This document shows positions 18,001-29,193 of a stretch of DNA of 32,103 nucleotides, piece after piece (the first letter of the stretch is position 1; every line of letters starts with the position of its first letter). The stretch is from the NCBI GenBank assembly GCA_051453625.1, contig JBOZIK010000001.1, positions 160,618,057-160,650,159 of the forward strand. The letters run 5' to 3'. Position numbers and translations under genes: made by a program. Origin of the DNA: Welwitschia mirabilis (Eukaryota; Gnetophyta; Gnetopsida; Welwitschiales). Below the pieces are notes generated by a model. It was not told where the DNA came from. It saw only the letters and a list, made by a program, of their open reading frames with translations, and did not search any database.

Positions 18001-21000
18001 TTTTTGCTCCACTTTGTTTCTTGGTTGAATTCCTATTTTTATGGATGAAAATATGCTACTTAAGATCATAATTGAATTGTTATATTAATTTATAATAAAA
18101 TTCCTGAAAATGACTGAATTGAGTTCCTATACCCTACAAAATATCATCAATTACACTATTAAAATATGATAATTTGGAATTGTAACATAATGCATTGATG
18201 AAACTAATACCTCTTCACTTTTATCCACCAACCTATTATGATAATATTACTTTCCCTCATAACCTTATCTATAAATATAAAATAATTAAGTTAAATTAAA
18301 CAAATCCTAATGAATGATAATAGAGCATGAATTTACCTTGAACTACTTCTTTTTCTTATCTTATGAGTAAGCATCTTGACAGAAGATGTCTATCTCCAAT
18401 TCCAACAAAACCCCTAAATGTGATTTTGCACATTTGATATACTATCCACTAATATACCTTATAGAGCATTTCCATAATTCACATTTCTAAATATTAAGCC
18501 AATCACTATAGATCTTAAACTCCCAACATATGATCTTGACTAGATCCATTATCAAGAGTATGAAGAGACTAGATTCTTTGTGAATTTTATCAGGTTCATT
18601 ATTTATGTTAGTTTCACCAATACCTATAAAATGTTTTATCATTTATCTAAAGGACCTATACTGTTAATTCTAGTATTTACCTATGCAACATCTAGATTAC
18701 ATAAAGTGTAACATTATATAACTTGAATCTATTTATAAAGTAACCCTAGAAGCATCTTAAGATTGAATGAAATGTGTATTTAAAATCAAATTTCACAAGT
18801 TCTAACAACATAAACACTTTATGCATGAGAACCTTACATCCAATAGAAATGAATAATTAGAACTTAGAGTTCAATGACATAATATGAATAAGCTATGTGT
18901 ACAAAAGAATAAAGACATGTAAGCATATAACCTGTACATATAGCTAAATGAAAGGTATGTATTGATGGTATAAAACTTCCTTGAATTGCAAATCTTTGTT
19001 TCTTTTTTTATAGAGCTTAAAAACTTTCTCTAAAGATTTACAACATAGTGAGATCATGAAATATGCTCATGATGTGATAATGATTATCTAGTATTATGAT
19101 GTAATACCTAATTAGTTAGCTTATCTATGATATGGCTATAGTGTAATAGTTTCCATTAGTCATATCTTAATGCATTCATACTTAAATAAGGGAAACCAGA
19201 ATTTCTTCATTAAATAATTATTATTTACCTCTCAGCAAAATTTTTATAGTGCATAATAATTTATTTTACTATAATAATGGGAAAAATAATAGATATGAGA
19301 ATTGTTTAAATAACTATGTGTAAATAAAAGATTTCATGACCTATAATAGTTTAGTTGAATACAAAGATAGGAGAAATAATGAAAATAGTCCTAAGATCTA
19401 TGATTCAAAGGATTATTAGAGTTGAAATCCATAGATAACTAGGTTTTCTAAAGGAATTTGTAAGTCAAATTAGAAAGCCAATTCTAGTGCATTAAAAATA
19501 AAAATAAGGTACCATAGATTACTTGTGCTTATCTTAAGATCATACCACTATCACATGTTAATGACATAAGCTAGAAGTATAGCTGGATTCATCATGTTTT
19601 ATGGTGATAATAACTTAAGAGTGGCTATCCATTCTTATGGCTAAGAAATTTAAACTACACACTGTATTAAAAATTCATCCTTCATCACACAAATAAGATA
19701 AAGATACAAAAAGCAATTCGATAAGCTGAGGATCACACTTGATGGAAGTCACTTTGAAATTATTGTTTCTTCAAAGTTAAGCAAGTGGAGTTAATGGTAA
19801 GATTTGGGATGAAATAGATTAAATGTGGTATTCTAGATATCAATAATGGATAAGCTTAGCTTTTTGAAAGATATTACATCTCTATTTTATTTTTTATTTC
19901 TTAGTAGAGTAAGAAATGGAAAAAATCTCTTATAAAGATAATCATGAAAAACTAGAATAATGAGTTACTACTTCTTCTACTCTTTCACTGTGAAATTTTG
20001 GGTAGTGAGAAGGGTATGGATTTGATAAAACTTCTATAAAATAGGGATTGATAAAAATCGTTCACAGAGATCATCATGAAACTAAATAAGTGAATACACA
20101 ATAGAAGGCATAAAAATAAATTAATGATTATAATTTTAAAAAACAGGTGTAATGTGTACAAGAAATATTAAAAGATGTAAAAAGTAAGTGGTTATCTAGT
20201 CATTAATTTAAGGCAAAATCTTAAGTTAAATAGTAACCAATGTAAGTCATTAGAATTGGTTAGCATCAATAGGATACCCTATCAAACCAAAATTCCATGA
20301 ACCATGAATAAGAAACACATGACTCTAGTGTTAAATTTTTGTGACTCTGGGGTTAAATTTTTGTCCTCGTATTTAATTCATTTTTTTAAAATGTAGAGGA
20401 ATTAAAAGTAATACTCAACTCTTTATGTAATCTAACTTTCACATTAAATATTTTTTTTTTATAGGGTGGATTATTTTCATTAATATTCCTAAGAAGGGGC
20501 ATAAGCCTAAGAACCTCTATAGTGTAAGAGGATTCCTTATGCTTACTGTTAAGACTAAAATTTGACATTTAAGGCTCTACTTATGTCAAAATTTTTACTT
20601 ATATTTCTCTATATACAAGCTAAAAATTACATAAACATAATAAAACTTATGACTGAATAAGCATTAACTCATAATATTAAGCTTGAAAAAATATTCAAAT
20701 AATATTAGCATAGAAATTCTAATAATCTCAAATAGATAATGCAGACACATAACTAATTTAAATAAACTTGCTTCTAAAATGAAGTACTCTTTAAAACCAT
20801 CCTTATTAAAGTTAATGATATATAGTGATGGTAAAAATTGCCAATCAAATTGATGGAAAATAAAATAATGCCAAATTAAAATAAATTCAATGATAACTAA
20901 TGGCTTTCTCAATGACTAGTAGTAATCAAGGAACATCAATTCCAATAATACTCAATGCAACTAGAGTAGTATTTTCCTATGATAATGCTTAATACTAGCA

Positions 21001-22379
21001 TTACTTACTAATACCAATGATATCACAATGATATACTAGCATGGCTTATTTTTGGCTACATCATTATATTCCTCCTATCAATGTCATTATTATGATGCAT
21101 GTTTGTGCAAATATTATGTCCTCAAATAGATCCTATAAATCACAAATTTATATAAATTTTTTATAATACAATATACTAGTATAGATGGGAGTGACCCAAA
21201 TGTCATAATTCCATTGAAGGCATAGGCAAGAAGAAAGAGAATTAATTTCAAAAATAAAATTTTATGTAACCTTAAAGTAGAAGAAATTAATAGTGCAAAA
21301 TAAAAATACAGATGAATACACTGTGCAAATGAAATGTAAGTACAATTCTAAATGCAACTTCTATCTGATTACCAAATCAACTTGTCATGGAAGATAGTCC
21401 TACATAATCTAGATCAATTAAAGAAAGTCATAATCAAGCCAAGACCAACCTAAGCTATTAGGTACATTGAACAAAACATGAAAATAATGTAAAGTTAATT
21501 TAGGAAATGAAATGTGATGCATCTAAAATAATAATGTCAACCTTAATAAAGGTTGTCCTTATGATCTATATCATTAATGAATCTATCACAAAATTAAAAG
21601 AAAGATGTAAATAATAAAATATATGAAAATAAAAATAGAGTTTTAATTAAAAGTAAACCAACACCCATGTTACAAAGTAGTAGCATCTCAATCAAAGATA
21701 CACAACCTAACATCAAGGAATACACCTCTCTATAATAACAAAGGATGGATTTTTTGCCCTTTAACCTCCTATTATAAGAATTTTTAGTGCCAAAGAAGAT
21801 GAAATGGGAGTCAAGACAGAGGAGGTATTTATTACAGAATAGACTTCAAAATTAGAAAATAAAAATAAATGTGCTAAAAATCCTAACAACTATGCAAGAA
21901 GATGCAAGACACATAGCCAGAGTTTGATGAAGTTTGGTGAAGCATTTATTTCAAATGTCATCCTATAGTTTTTTGGACATTACAAGAGATGATACCACAT
22001 CATATGAGTTCCACATCAATTGCTAAATTGATCCAATAGGTATCCTTCTTAGCTTAAGTATTTCTGTCATCTATATCATCGTCCACACGATTAGGTGAAT
22101 GATGGGCTTTTGTAAAGCATTTGTTATATCACATTAGCCTCTTTGATTATAAGATTATAGCTTCAGATAGGAAGTATGATAATTTTTTTCAAATATTATT
22201 AAATGTAATGAAGATTGCATGTTTTTTAAACATTTACCTTAGTTTTCCATTATCGTCAAAACTTTGCATAACCTATCTAATATCTTGTAAAACTTCTTAA
22301 AATACCATACCAAATAGAATCTGGTAGTACAATAGTTACCATGATGCTTTAAGATGTCTTAATGATGTTTGCCTTTCTA
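18001..22379. other. AT-rich stretch without recognisable genes
   Basis: I could not read any protein domain on either strand across these 4.4 kb. Open stretches of 60-82 codons (20386-20568 and 20664-20912, minus strand) have AT-rich, Ile/Leu/Lys/Asn-heavy composition and look like chance. The only local structures seen are a 22-base tandem duplication at 20320-20363 and a short perfect palindrome TATACTAGTATA at 21172-21183. It is probably old LTR or other repeat sequence decayed past recognition. Confidence 0.5.
20320..20363. repeat. 22-base tandem duplication
   Basis: TGACTCTAGTGTTAAATTTT and TGACTCTGGGGTTAAATTTT begin exactly 22 bases apart (20320 and 20342), differing at two positions in the stretch given. 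Two copies only, with no further units. Confidence 0.75.
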
Positions 22380-22515
22380 TATATTATAATATTAGCCATA
22401 ATTATTTTTTTATATGATTTTCATTCATCACTGCCTATACTTTACTCACTTCTTATCATCTCCACCATGGTTAATGTTAGTTGAGTTTTTATAAGACTAT
22501 TTCCCTTAATTAACA
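22380..22515 (+). repeat. probable 3' part of a plus-strand LTR
   Basis: The stretch ends in CCCTTAATTAACA followed by TTA and the primer site, the arrangement of an LTR 3' end (…CA). A TATA-like CTATATATTATAATA lies at about 22377-22391. The LTR start was not found; TGTTATATCACA near 22120 is one candidate. Confidence 0.4.
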
Positions 22516-22518
22516 TTA

Positions 22519-22530
22519 TGGTATCAGTGC
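22519..22530 (+). other. tRNA-iMet primer binding site, plus strand
   Basis: TGGTATCAGTGC matches the initiator tRNA-Met primer site TGGTATCAGAGC of many plant LTR elements at 11 of 12 positions and follows a CA-ending LTR by three bases (TTA). It marks an element reading to the right from here. Confidence 0.7.
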
Positions 22531-24845
22531 TTGGTCTAAATCATGATTTTAAAGCTGATGTAATATTGTATAGCTTCTAGGTAGATATCTATGGCTTATT
22601 ATACTAGTAAAGAAAGATTAATGTTTTGAAGATTTTCATTATTATCTATTAATTCTTTGTCCACCTCTAATACATATATCCATCTAACCACTTCATTTAT
22701 TATCTTGAAAGCCATACTTGAGATAATATCCCCTTTGTAACTTGTTTGATAATACTTTGTTTAGGATTCATCAAACCATTAGGAAGTGGTTGTAACCTAG
22801 AAGGATTTTTTCATCCTTATTGTATGTTTGAATCTCCCTCAAGTTTGTTTATTACAATGGTTAAGATCATATGAGCTTACCATAACTTATTATTCCTATA
22901 CAAAATCATTTAATGACTTCACTAGGTGCTTCAATTTCTTCTACTAGGATCTTCTATCTAGGTAAATCTTTAAACTTCAGTATGCCTTAAAGAATGCATT
23001 GCTTATTTAAATTCTAAACTAAATGTTCTCTATAGGTAGAAACACTGTCAAAAAGATATACTTCTTGTAACTTTATAATTGATTATGAACAATTTAGATA
23101 AACTTCCTCATTCTTCTTTTAGTATTATTCATGATGATTAGAAAGGGCATTATCATTTGCATCTCCCTTTAGTGTCTGCTGAGTTGAAAATGACATTTTA
23201 AAAAAATTCATGGTATGATATGCAATCATCTCAAATGTAGCTTCTTTTTACTTAATTGGGAGTTCTAGAAAATCATCTTTATACCACCTATATAGAGTAT
23301 CCAAGAGCCTTAAAAGTCTGAGTACTATTGTAAAAGCTAAATCTGTTAGCATTTTAGAGTTATTTTCTTGATAGTTTATTTTGATTCGAGTGCCAAAACA
23401 GATGAAAAAATGGATATTTTAGAACCAGATTTTCCTAAGAAGCATGCTAATTTTTCATTTAAAAACACTGAGACTAAAATACTTACTTTCAAAGAAGATT
23501 TAAAATCATCATTTCTACAAAAACATTATAAGGTTGAAATATATAGATGAGATATATGTCTAGGACTTAAAAAGTCTACAAAATCTTAATTAAAGTGATA
23601 TTCTCCTAGTTGTACTTATCATTTTTCTATTGTAACTCCTTCTTTAAGTTTTATCTTTATGAGTTAAGCTAGTTCAATTTTCCTTCTTCTACTTTTCTCA
23701 TCATGTGAAGAGGTATGAACTTTGGTAATTCTTATTCTTGGATCATCTTTCTAAAGACATTTCAACTATTTAGAAAGGATATATTAATGAACTTGATGTA
23801 AATCTTATTATTTTAAAACTCATAATATATTCTATTAATGAAAATCTTAAATCTTAATTCACTTTCTAATTTTTTATCTAGGTGTTATTTGGTAATAACA
23901 ATGATGGAAAGACATGCAAATAGGAAGCTATGAGGAATGTAAATAAACTAAAGAAAATTTATTTCTATCATAAGAATCAATAACAAAGCCTTGATTTCTG
24001 AGTACAATTTCCTCAAGGATGTGCTTCATAGCTACAAATTTGTGAAATGAATGGAGAAAGAACTTTCCATCTCATAGTCTATCTAATTAAGAAGAGTCTT
24101 TTTATCATTAGAATGCATTATTTTCTAGTCCAGAGACTGAATTTTTACTCTCCTTTTTGCTCTCAATTCAAGTTAAGAATTTTTTAAAATATGTATTAGT
24201 GAATGAATAGCTTTTGACCCTCTCACCTCCTTTAAACTCTATGCATATTTGTTAATTATTATACTACAAAACCCTTGACCTCCTTAATTGGCATATGATT
24301 AGATTGTTTTAGCCCACAAGTCAAATTTCTTGGCATACCTCTTTTATCATTTTAATGTTTTTTTCCTTGTCTTAACATGTCAGTTTCTTAATAGTAATAA
24401 AACTGTATAAGTTTGGATGGCACTGAGGACATACTTAAGCTTGTTAACAACATCTTTAGCTTGATATTCCGATGAGTGTCAAGTCCACAATGATAGTACA
24501 AATATTCTATATAATGTAGGTATTTGATGAAAGAAATTTTATTAATCTCTTAATAAAGAATACTAAAAGTAATATCTTTTTTTCATTCTTAATCTAAATA
24601 AAGATAATAATCATAGATGTTGTTCTTCATAGTTTCTTGATAAGATTGTATTGTTAAGCAAGTTAATCATAGATAAAGCTTTTATCATTCAAATTATAGA
24701 AATTCTTTAACAAGTTTAACAATAATTATGCCTAGTCCAATTGCAACCTATGCTCTTATAACAACTTCACAGTGACTATGCCTAGTAAAATTGTTAAGTT
24801 GGCTTTGATCACTATTTCAAAATAGAAAAACTTCTATACATTAAT
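22531..24845. other. internal region between two facing primer sites
   Basis: Both the plus-strand element starting at 22519 and the minus-strand element starting at 24857 should run into this interval, yet no gag or pol motif could be read on either strand. One 60-codon open stretch (23368-23550) is described separately. The interval is too short for two complete elements, so at least one is truncated, internally deleted or non-autonomous. Confidence 0.45.
23368..23550 (+). pseudogene. unrecognised 60-codon reading frame
   Basis: The translation has a balanced composition, unlike the Ile/Asn/Lys noise around it: FDSSAKTDEKMDILEPDF, then PKKHANFSFKNTETKIL and TFKEDLKSSFLQKHYKVEIY. It includes charged, Pro- and aromatic-containing stretches as found in a real protein piece. 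I do not recognise the family. It lies about 840 bases downstream of the plus-strand primer site, so it could belong to that element's gag or pol. It could also be part of another insertion. It is too short to be a gene by itself. Confidence 0.3.
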
Positions 24846-24857
24846 AGTCTAATACCA
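24846..24857 (-). other. tRNA-iMet primer binding site, minus strand (decayed)
   Basis: The minus strand reads TGGTATTAGACT, matching TGGTATCAGAGC at 9 of 12 positions. It follows an LTR end GAATGTTACA by three bases (TTA), the same spacing as at 22516-22518. The element it belongs to reads to the left. Confidence 0.55.
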
Positions 24858-25439
24858 TAATGTAACATTCTAAAATCCACTATAGATAACTTTAAGCTTA
24901 CTCAAATATCCAAATGTAACATCCTCAATATTTCCCAGAAACTATGCATTAATTAAAAACTTATCATGTTTTAAATCACTTTTAAAAAAATCTAATAATA
25001 TCAACTACATTTTATTTAAGAATACACAATATAAGACTTAGATTATATATCATAATAATAAATCTATTAAACACATGAGCATATAATTTTTACATTAAAC
25101 ACTTGTAATCCTTCCCATGAAAGGGAGATAAATACATTGCAAAATATCCATATCACTTATTTAAATAAATTTGAATACAATATTCATATTTACATAAATA
25201 ATAAAATTTATTTAAGACATCCAAGGTTCTTCAACTACATTGATCTAAATAATAAGTGGGAAAATAGATCTTAATCCAAATTGCATCATTTATCTCATTT
25301 AAATACATGGCATATACAAGCATGGCATAAGAACCATAACATTCATAGTTCCCAGTATGGTCTATGGAAAGGTTTAGGTAAGAGGATTTCAAGCATATGA
25401 CAAGATTCTCAAGAAAACTCAAAATATGTCCAATACCTT

Positions 25440-25640
25440 AAACAAATCATAAAAGTCTGGATGTATATGTATTTAGAATGGATCATTTACTTCCTTTACT
25501 CTTAGAGGTAATCTAAAGTAATTCAGATGCACATATCTAAAGGAAACTAATTTACTTCCTTTACTCTTTAGATGTAATTTATTATGCTTTAGACTAACAT
25601 TTCTAGAGGGAATCATTTACTTCCTTTATTCTTTAGGAAA
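25440..25640. repeat. 65-base tandem repeat, about three units
   Basis: TTTACTTCCTTTACTCTTAG starts at 25486, with its counterparts at 25551 and 25616, exactly 65 bases apart each time. Between them, variants of CACATATCTAAAGGAA recur in step. A more diverged partial unit precedes at about 25440-25485. No coding sense. Confidence 0.85.
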
Positions 25641-26083
25641 AAAATTAATAATCTAACATATATTAATTATAGGTTAATTAAAAAACACAAAGATTAATTC
25701 ATGGATAAGGGTTAAGATGAAAGAATTCTGAGCACATTATGACACATGGTATATGATTTATGAATAGAACTTACAAGCTTCAATCAATATGTGAGATATC
25801 AAACAAGCTTTAAGAAATGCAACCATTATGAAATGGAAAGGAAATGCAAGAAAATAATTAATTCACTAAGCAAACAAGAAATAGGCTAAACAAAAAACCA
25901 TATAAGAACAAATAGAAAAATACAAGAATAAAATAAAATATTATAAACCATACCAAACTTAAGATGAATATTTGAAAACTTCTAAGGATCTAAGTTCTAA
26001 GGACGTCCAAGCTCCAAGTTGAAGTCACCAAGATTAAATAGCAAATGCTTTCTTAAGATATAAAATAAGAGAAAAAGAAGGTC

Positions 26084-26093
26084 CTATTTATAG
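26084..26093 (-). promoter_or_regulatory. LTR TATA box
   Basis: CTATAAATAG on the minus strand followed by GACCTTCTTTTTCTC, a typical plant LTR core promoter and pyrimidine-rich start region. It would drive transcription to the left, towards the primer site at 24857. Confidence 0.55.
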
Positions 26094-26147
26094 CAAAAGA
26101 TAAAGGATGTAAAAAGATAGGATATCATAACAATACACCATCATAAA

Positions 26148-26212
26148 ATAGGGTGGTAAAGGTGGTGAAAGTGATAAAGGTGGTGGAAGTAGTGAAAGTG
26201 ATGAATATTTCA
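26148..26212. repeat. GGTGGTRAA minisatellite
   Basis: Nine-base units such as GGTGGTAAA, GGTGGTGAA, AGTGATAAA and GGTGGTGGA follow one another for about 60 bases. It is imperfect, with AGTGAT variants alternating with GGTGGT. Confidence 0.7.
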
Positions 26213-26354
26213 TCACCTAGCTAGGCCATTAGGTGCATAATATATGATCATCATAAATAATAATACATTTATCAAAATAAGAGGGAAAAATCCATTTCAT
26301 AGATATAATTTTCATGTTTAAATAAAGGAAAAGTACAATAACTAAACAAGGAAA

Positions 26355-26455
26355 ATAATGCAACCACTAACATGACCACTACTTTACCACTATCAGAGCC
26401 ATTAACATAGTCACTAATGTAACCACTAAAAATGACAATTAAATTACCAAGGATT
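26355..26455. repeat. ACCACTA-rich low-complexity stretch
   Basis: CAACCACTAACATGACCACT, TTACCACTATC, TAGTCACTAATG and TAACCACTAAAAATG recur over about 100 bases. The C-rich units are roughly the complement of the GGTGGT stretch 200 bases to the left. Confidence 0.55.
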
Positions 26456-26649
26456 TACAACAAGAATAATATTATGGCTATTACAAAATGAAATAACTTA
26501 AAATAATAATTATAGCACAAATTTTCCATAATATAAGTATATCTCAATGATAAGAAAAATAAGTATAATAACTAAATTAGCTTATGAACCCTATAATAAC
26601 AAAATTTATTTTAATTAAATTTTAAGGCTAAGTCTTTGAACCTTAAAAG

Positions 26650-27110
26650 TCTAGACATGGTACTTTGTTACGCAGGTGTCTTTATCTTGAAAGATGTCTT
26701 TGGTTAAACTATCTATATTTTAACAAGGCTTAAAGTGTTGTATCTTTGACCCTTAGAAATTACAAAATCAATGTGTAAAACTTTCTTGATTATATAAAAT
26801 GTGTATAATTCATCATAGTATAATTAATCTTTATTACCTATTTTAGTTTATAATAGACATCTTTGATTCCATAGATATCATCTAATAGTTAAAGTCGTAT
26901 AGATGTCTTTACTTCACTAGACATCTTTCACCCATCTCAGTTCCTTAGTTTAGTATATTAGCATCTTTCACATGATACATGTCTATCCCTATGATGAACT
27001 CTTGATTTAATTTAGATGTCTTTAATAAAGTAGATATCTTTAAAATATATATCTTCATGTATGCATATGTCTTTAGTCAATTGCATCTGTCCTTCATGAA
27101 TTCTGAGTCA
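26650..27110. repeat. GATGTCTTT motif cluster (left)
   Basis: AGATGTCTTT and its complement AAAGACATCT (or one-base variants such as AGGTGTCTTT and TATGTCTTT) recur about ten times in 450 bases, in both orientations and at irregular spacing. The same motif is dense at 30170-30430. Position next to an LTR with a TATA box suggests U3 sequence. Confidence 0.6.
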
Positions 27111-27583
27111 AAGTTTTTATGTACTTTATCTTTGACTTGCTTGATCCTATTTGGAATTTGGTGTTCTCTAATTTTTCTTGTCTAGACATGAGATACATCA
27201 CATTTGATAAGTTGAATCATCAAAACGAGGATTTTACTAACAACTTTCCCCTTTATGATAATGTCCAAAATGTGGCAAATCTTATTAGTGTAATCATGTT
27301 CTAAAATTAACTTGATATGACTTAATCCAAGAGAAGACATAGTGTATTACATAAAGCATGTTATAAATTTTAAAAGGTAAAAAAATTTTATACCCATATT
27401 AATAATTATTTGATGCTGCAAATAGACTTGAAATGCCAAAAACATGTTCAGCCATAAATTATATTACATACTAAGAGAAGTTAATTAATAGATAATAAAA
27501 AGAGCATTAAAAATCTTCATGAAATTTATTCTAATATAGAAAAGTAAGCATAAATAATGATGTCACTCATAGAAAGTTTAATC
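27111..27583. other. no recognisable gene
   Basis: AT-rich. A 61-codon plus-strand open stretch (27119-27304) shows no known motif. The last 39 bases are repeated on the other side of the gap. Confidence 0.45.
27545..27583 (+). repeat. direct repeat flanking gap, left copy
   Basis: 39 bases beginning TAAGCATAAATAATGATGTC recur at 28062-28100 with a single mismatch (A/C at the eighth base). The repeat abuts the N run on its left side. Confidence 0.95.
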
Positions 27584-28061
27584 NNNNNNNNNNNNNNNNN
27601 NNNNNNNNNNNNNNNNNNNNNNNNNNNNNNNNNNNNNNNNNNNNNNNNNNNNNNNNNNNNNNNNNNNNNNNNNNNNNNNNNNNNNNNNNNNNNNNNNNNN
27701 NNNNNNNNNNNNNNNNNNNNNNNNNNNNNNNNNNNNNNNNNNNNNNNNNNNNNNNNNNNNNNNNNNNNNNNNNNNNNNNNNNNNNNNNNNNNNNNNNNNN
27801 NNNNNNNNNNNNNNNNNNNNNNNNNNNNNNNNNNNNNNNNNNNNNNNNNNNNNNNNNNNNNNNNNNNNNNNNNNNNNNNNNNNNNNNNNNNNNNNNNNNN
27901 NNNNNNNNNNNNNNNNNNNNNNNNNNNNNNNNNNNNNNNNNNNNNNNNNNNNNNNNNNNNNNNNNNNNNNNNNNNNNNNNNNNNNNNNNNNNNNNNNNNN
28001 NNNNNNNNNNNNNNNNNNNNNNNNNNNNNNNNNNNNNNNNNNNNNNNNNNNNNNNNNNNNN
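27584..28061. other. assembly gap (478 N)
   Basis: A run of 478 N with the same 39-base sequence ending on its left edge and beginning on its right edge. Apparent reading frames across it are artefacts. Confidence 0.98.
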
Positions 28062-28100
28062 TAAGCATCAATAATGATGTCACTCATAGAAAGTTTAATC
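28062..28100 (+). repeat. direct repeat flanking gap, right copy
   Basis: Begins TAAGCATCAATAATGATGTC and matches 27545-27583 with one mismatch. The offset between copies is 517 bases as assembled. Confidence 0.95.
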
Positions 28101-29193
28101 CATTCATCTCAAGTCCACATCCTTAAAACCCATATAGGATGTCCAATAAGAGTCAATATAATTTATCCATATTCTTCTCCATTTTAAAAAACACAAAAAG
28201 AACTAATCATTAAGATCTAAATCACTAGTTTATCTAGTACCATCTCTTGCATCATCACTATTATCATCATTGACCCTCGTGGTATAGGTCTAGATGATCT
28301 ACAAAAAAGATGATATGGATGGATTGGTATGCCACTTTCATGATGGCCATTGTAATGGTTCACCTTAATATTGATAGTCTTGTCTCCTCATAGATGAGTA
28401 CATCTTAGTGCTAATGGAGATTCCAAAGATTTTAGTGGTAGTAATATTAATAAAACTAGAAGCTAAGGATGAAGTAATACTGAGATATGAAGCATAAATG
28501 GAAATTATAAGAGATGGAGATGGAGACAAAAGGAAAGGTGACAAAGGTATGCAACATGATATTGGAGGTTGTGGGGAATGATGAATGGATATTTTTCAAT
28601 AAGGCTTACAAAAGATGACAGGCTCATGATCATAACTCTTAAATTCCATCTACTACTACCCCTATTCCTATGCTACAACCTAGTTCTACTCTTATGCTTA
28701 TATCAGAACCTAATACTCCTCTTGAATTTGTGACTTCTTCTGTATGGAATCTAATAAATTAGAATCCTTAATTATACCTAAATCATAACCTATAATAGGA
28801 GGTATGGAAGGTACCTCTACCTCAGATTCCTACTTTAAATTAGATAAGTAAAAATCCCCATGGATTTCCAACTATCTATAGGTACCTCTCCCTCACTGGC
28901 TATGTACCAATACTTCTTCAACCTTAATAGATTTCTCCTAGTCTTACCTATCATTTTTGCAATTAGCTTAATACCCTTCTTTATTAATTAGGAAGTATGA
29001 GTAACCACAGAATAGGAATACTGAAATTATGCCTTATAAGGTCTCCTATTTGTACCTTCACCTATCATTATCAGAGTTTATTGGATTTTATTAAACTCTA
29101 ATATTGGCTTTTTAGAATGAATGTGATAGCCTGTGAAACTAATATGCTAGCATTACTAATGATTATACTAATCAAACAATGGTAACTCAAAGT
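28101..29193. other. region downstream of the transposon-protein remnant, no clear domain
   Basis: On the minus strand this would be the 3' part of the element containing the 29194-29893 remnant. At 28640-28740 the plus strand can be read as a Pro/Ser/Thr-rich peptide (TTTPIPMLQPSSTLMLISEP), but stops follow and no family is evident. No other structure was seen. Confidence 0.35.

Larger units (their letters stand above)
24861..26650 (-). repeat. minus-strand LTR with TATA box (outer end uncertain)
   Basis: On the plus strand it starts TGTAACATTCTAAAATCC, i.e. a GAATGTTACA end on the coding strand, like the TGTAACA.../...TGTTACA ends of many plant LTRs. A clear CTATAAATAG box on the minus strand lies at 26084-26093. 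This would leave about 1.2 kb of R and U5, which contains the 65-base tandem repeat. U3 would lie above 26.1 kb with the GGTGGT and ACCACT stretches. The upper boundary is not determined and may extend into the GATGTC cluster to about 27.1 kb. Confidence 0.5.

Noticed and set aside
20664-20912. 82-codon minus-strand frame with hydrophobic stretches
   Set aside because: AT-driven Ile/Phe/Leu composition, no motif, no neighbouring signals.
27526-28126. Reading frames across the third N run
   Set aside because: Same artefact; the flanking real sequence is just the 39-base repeat.
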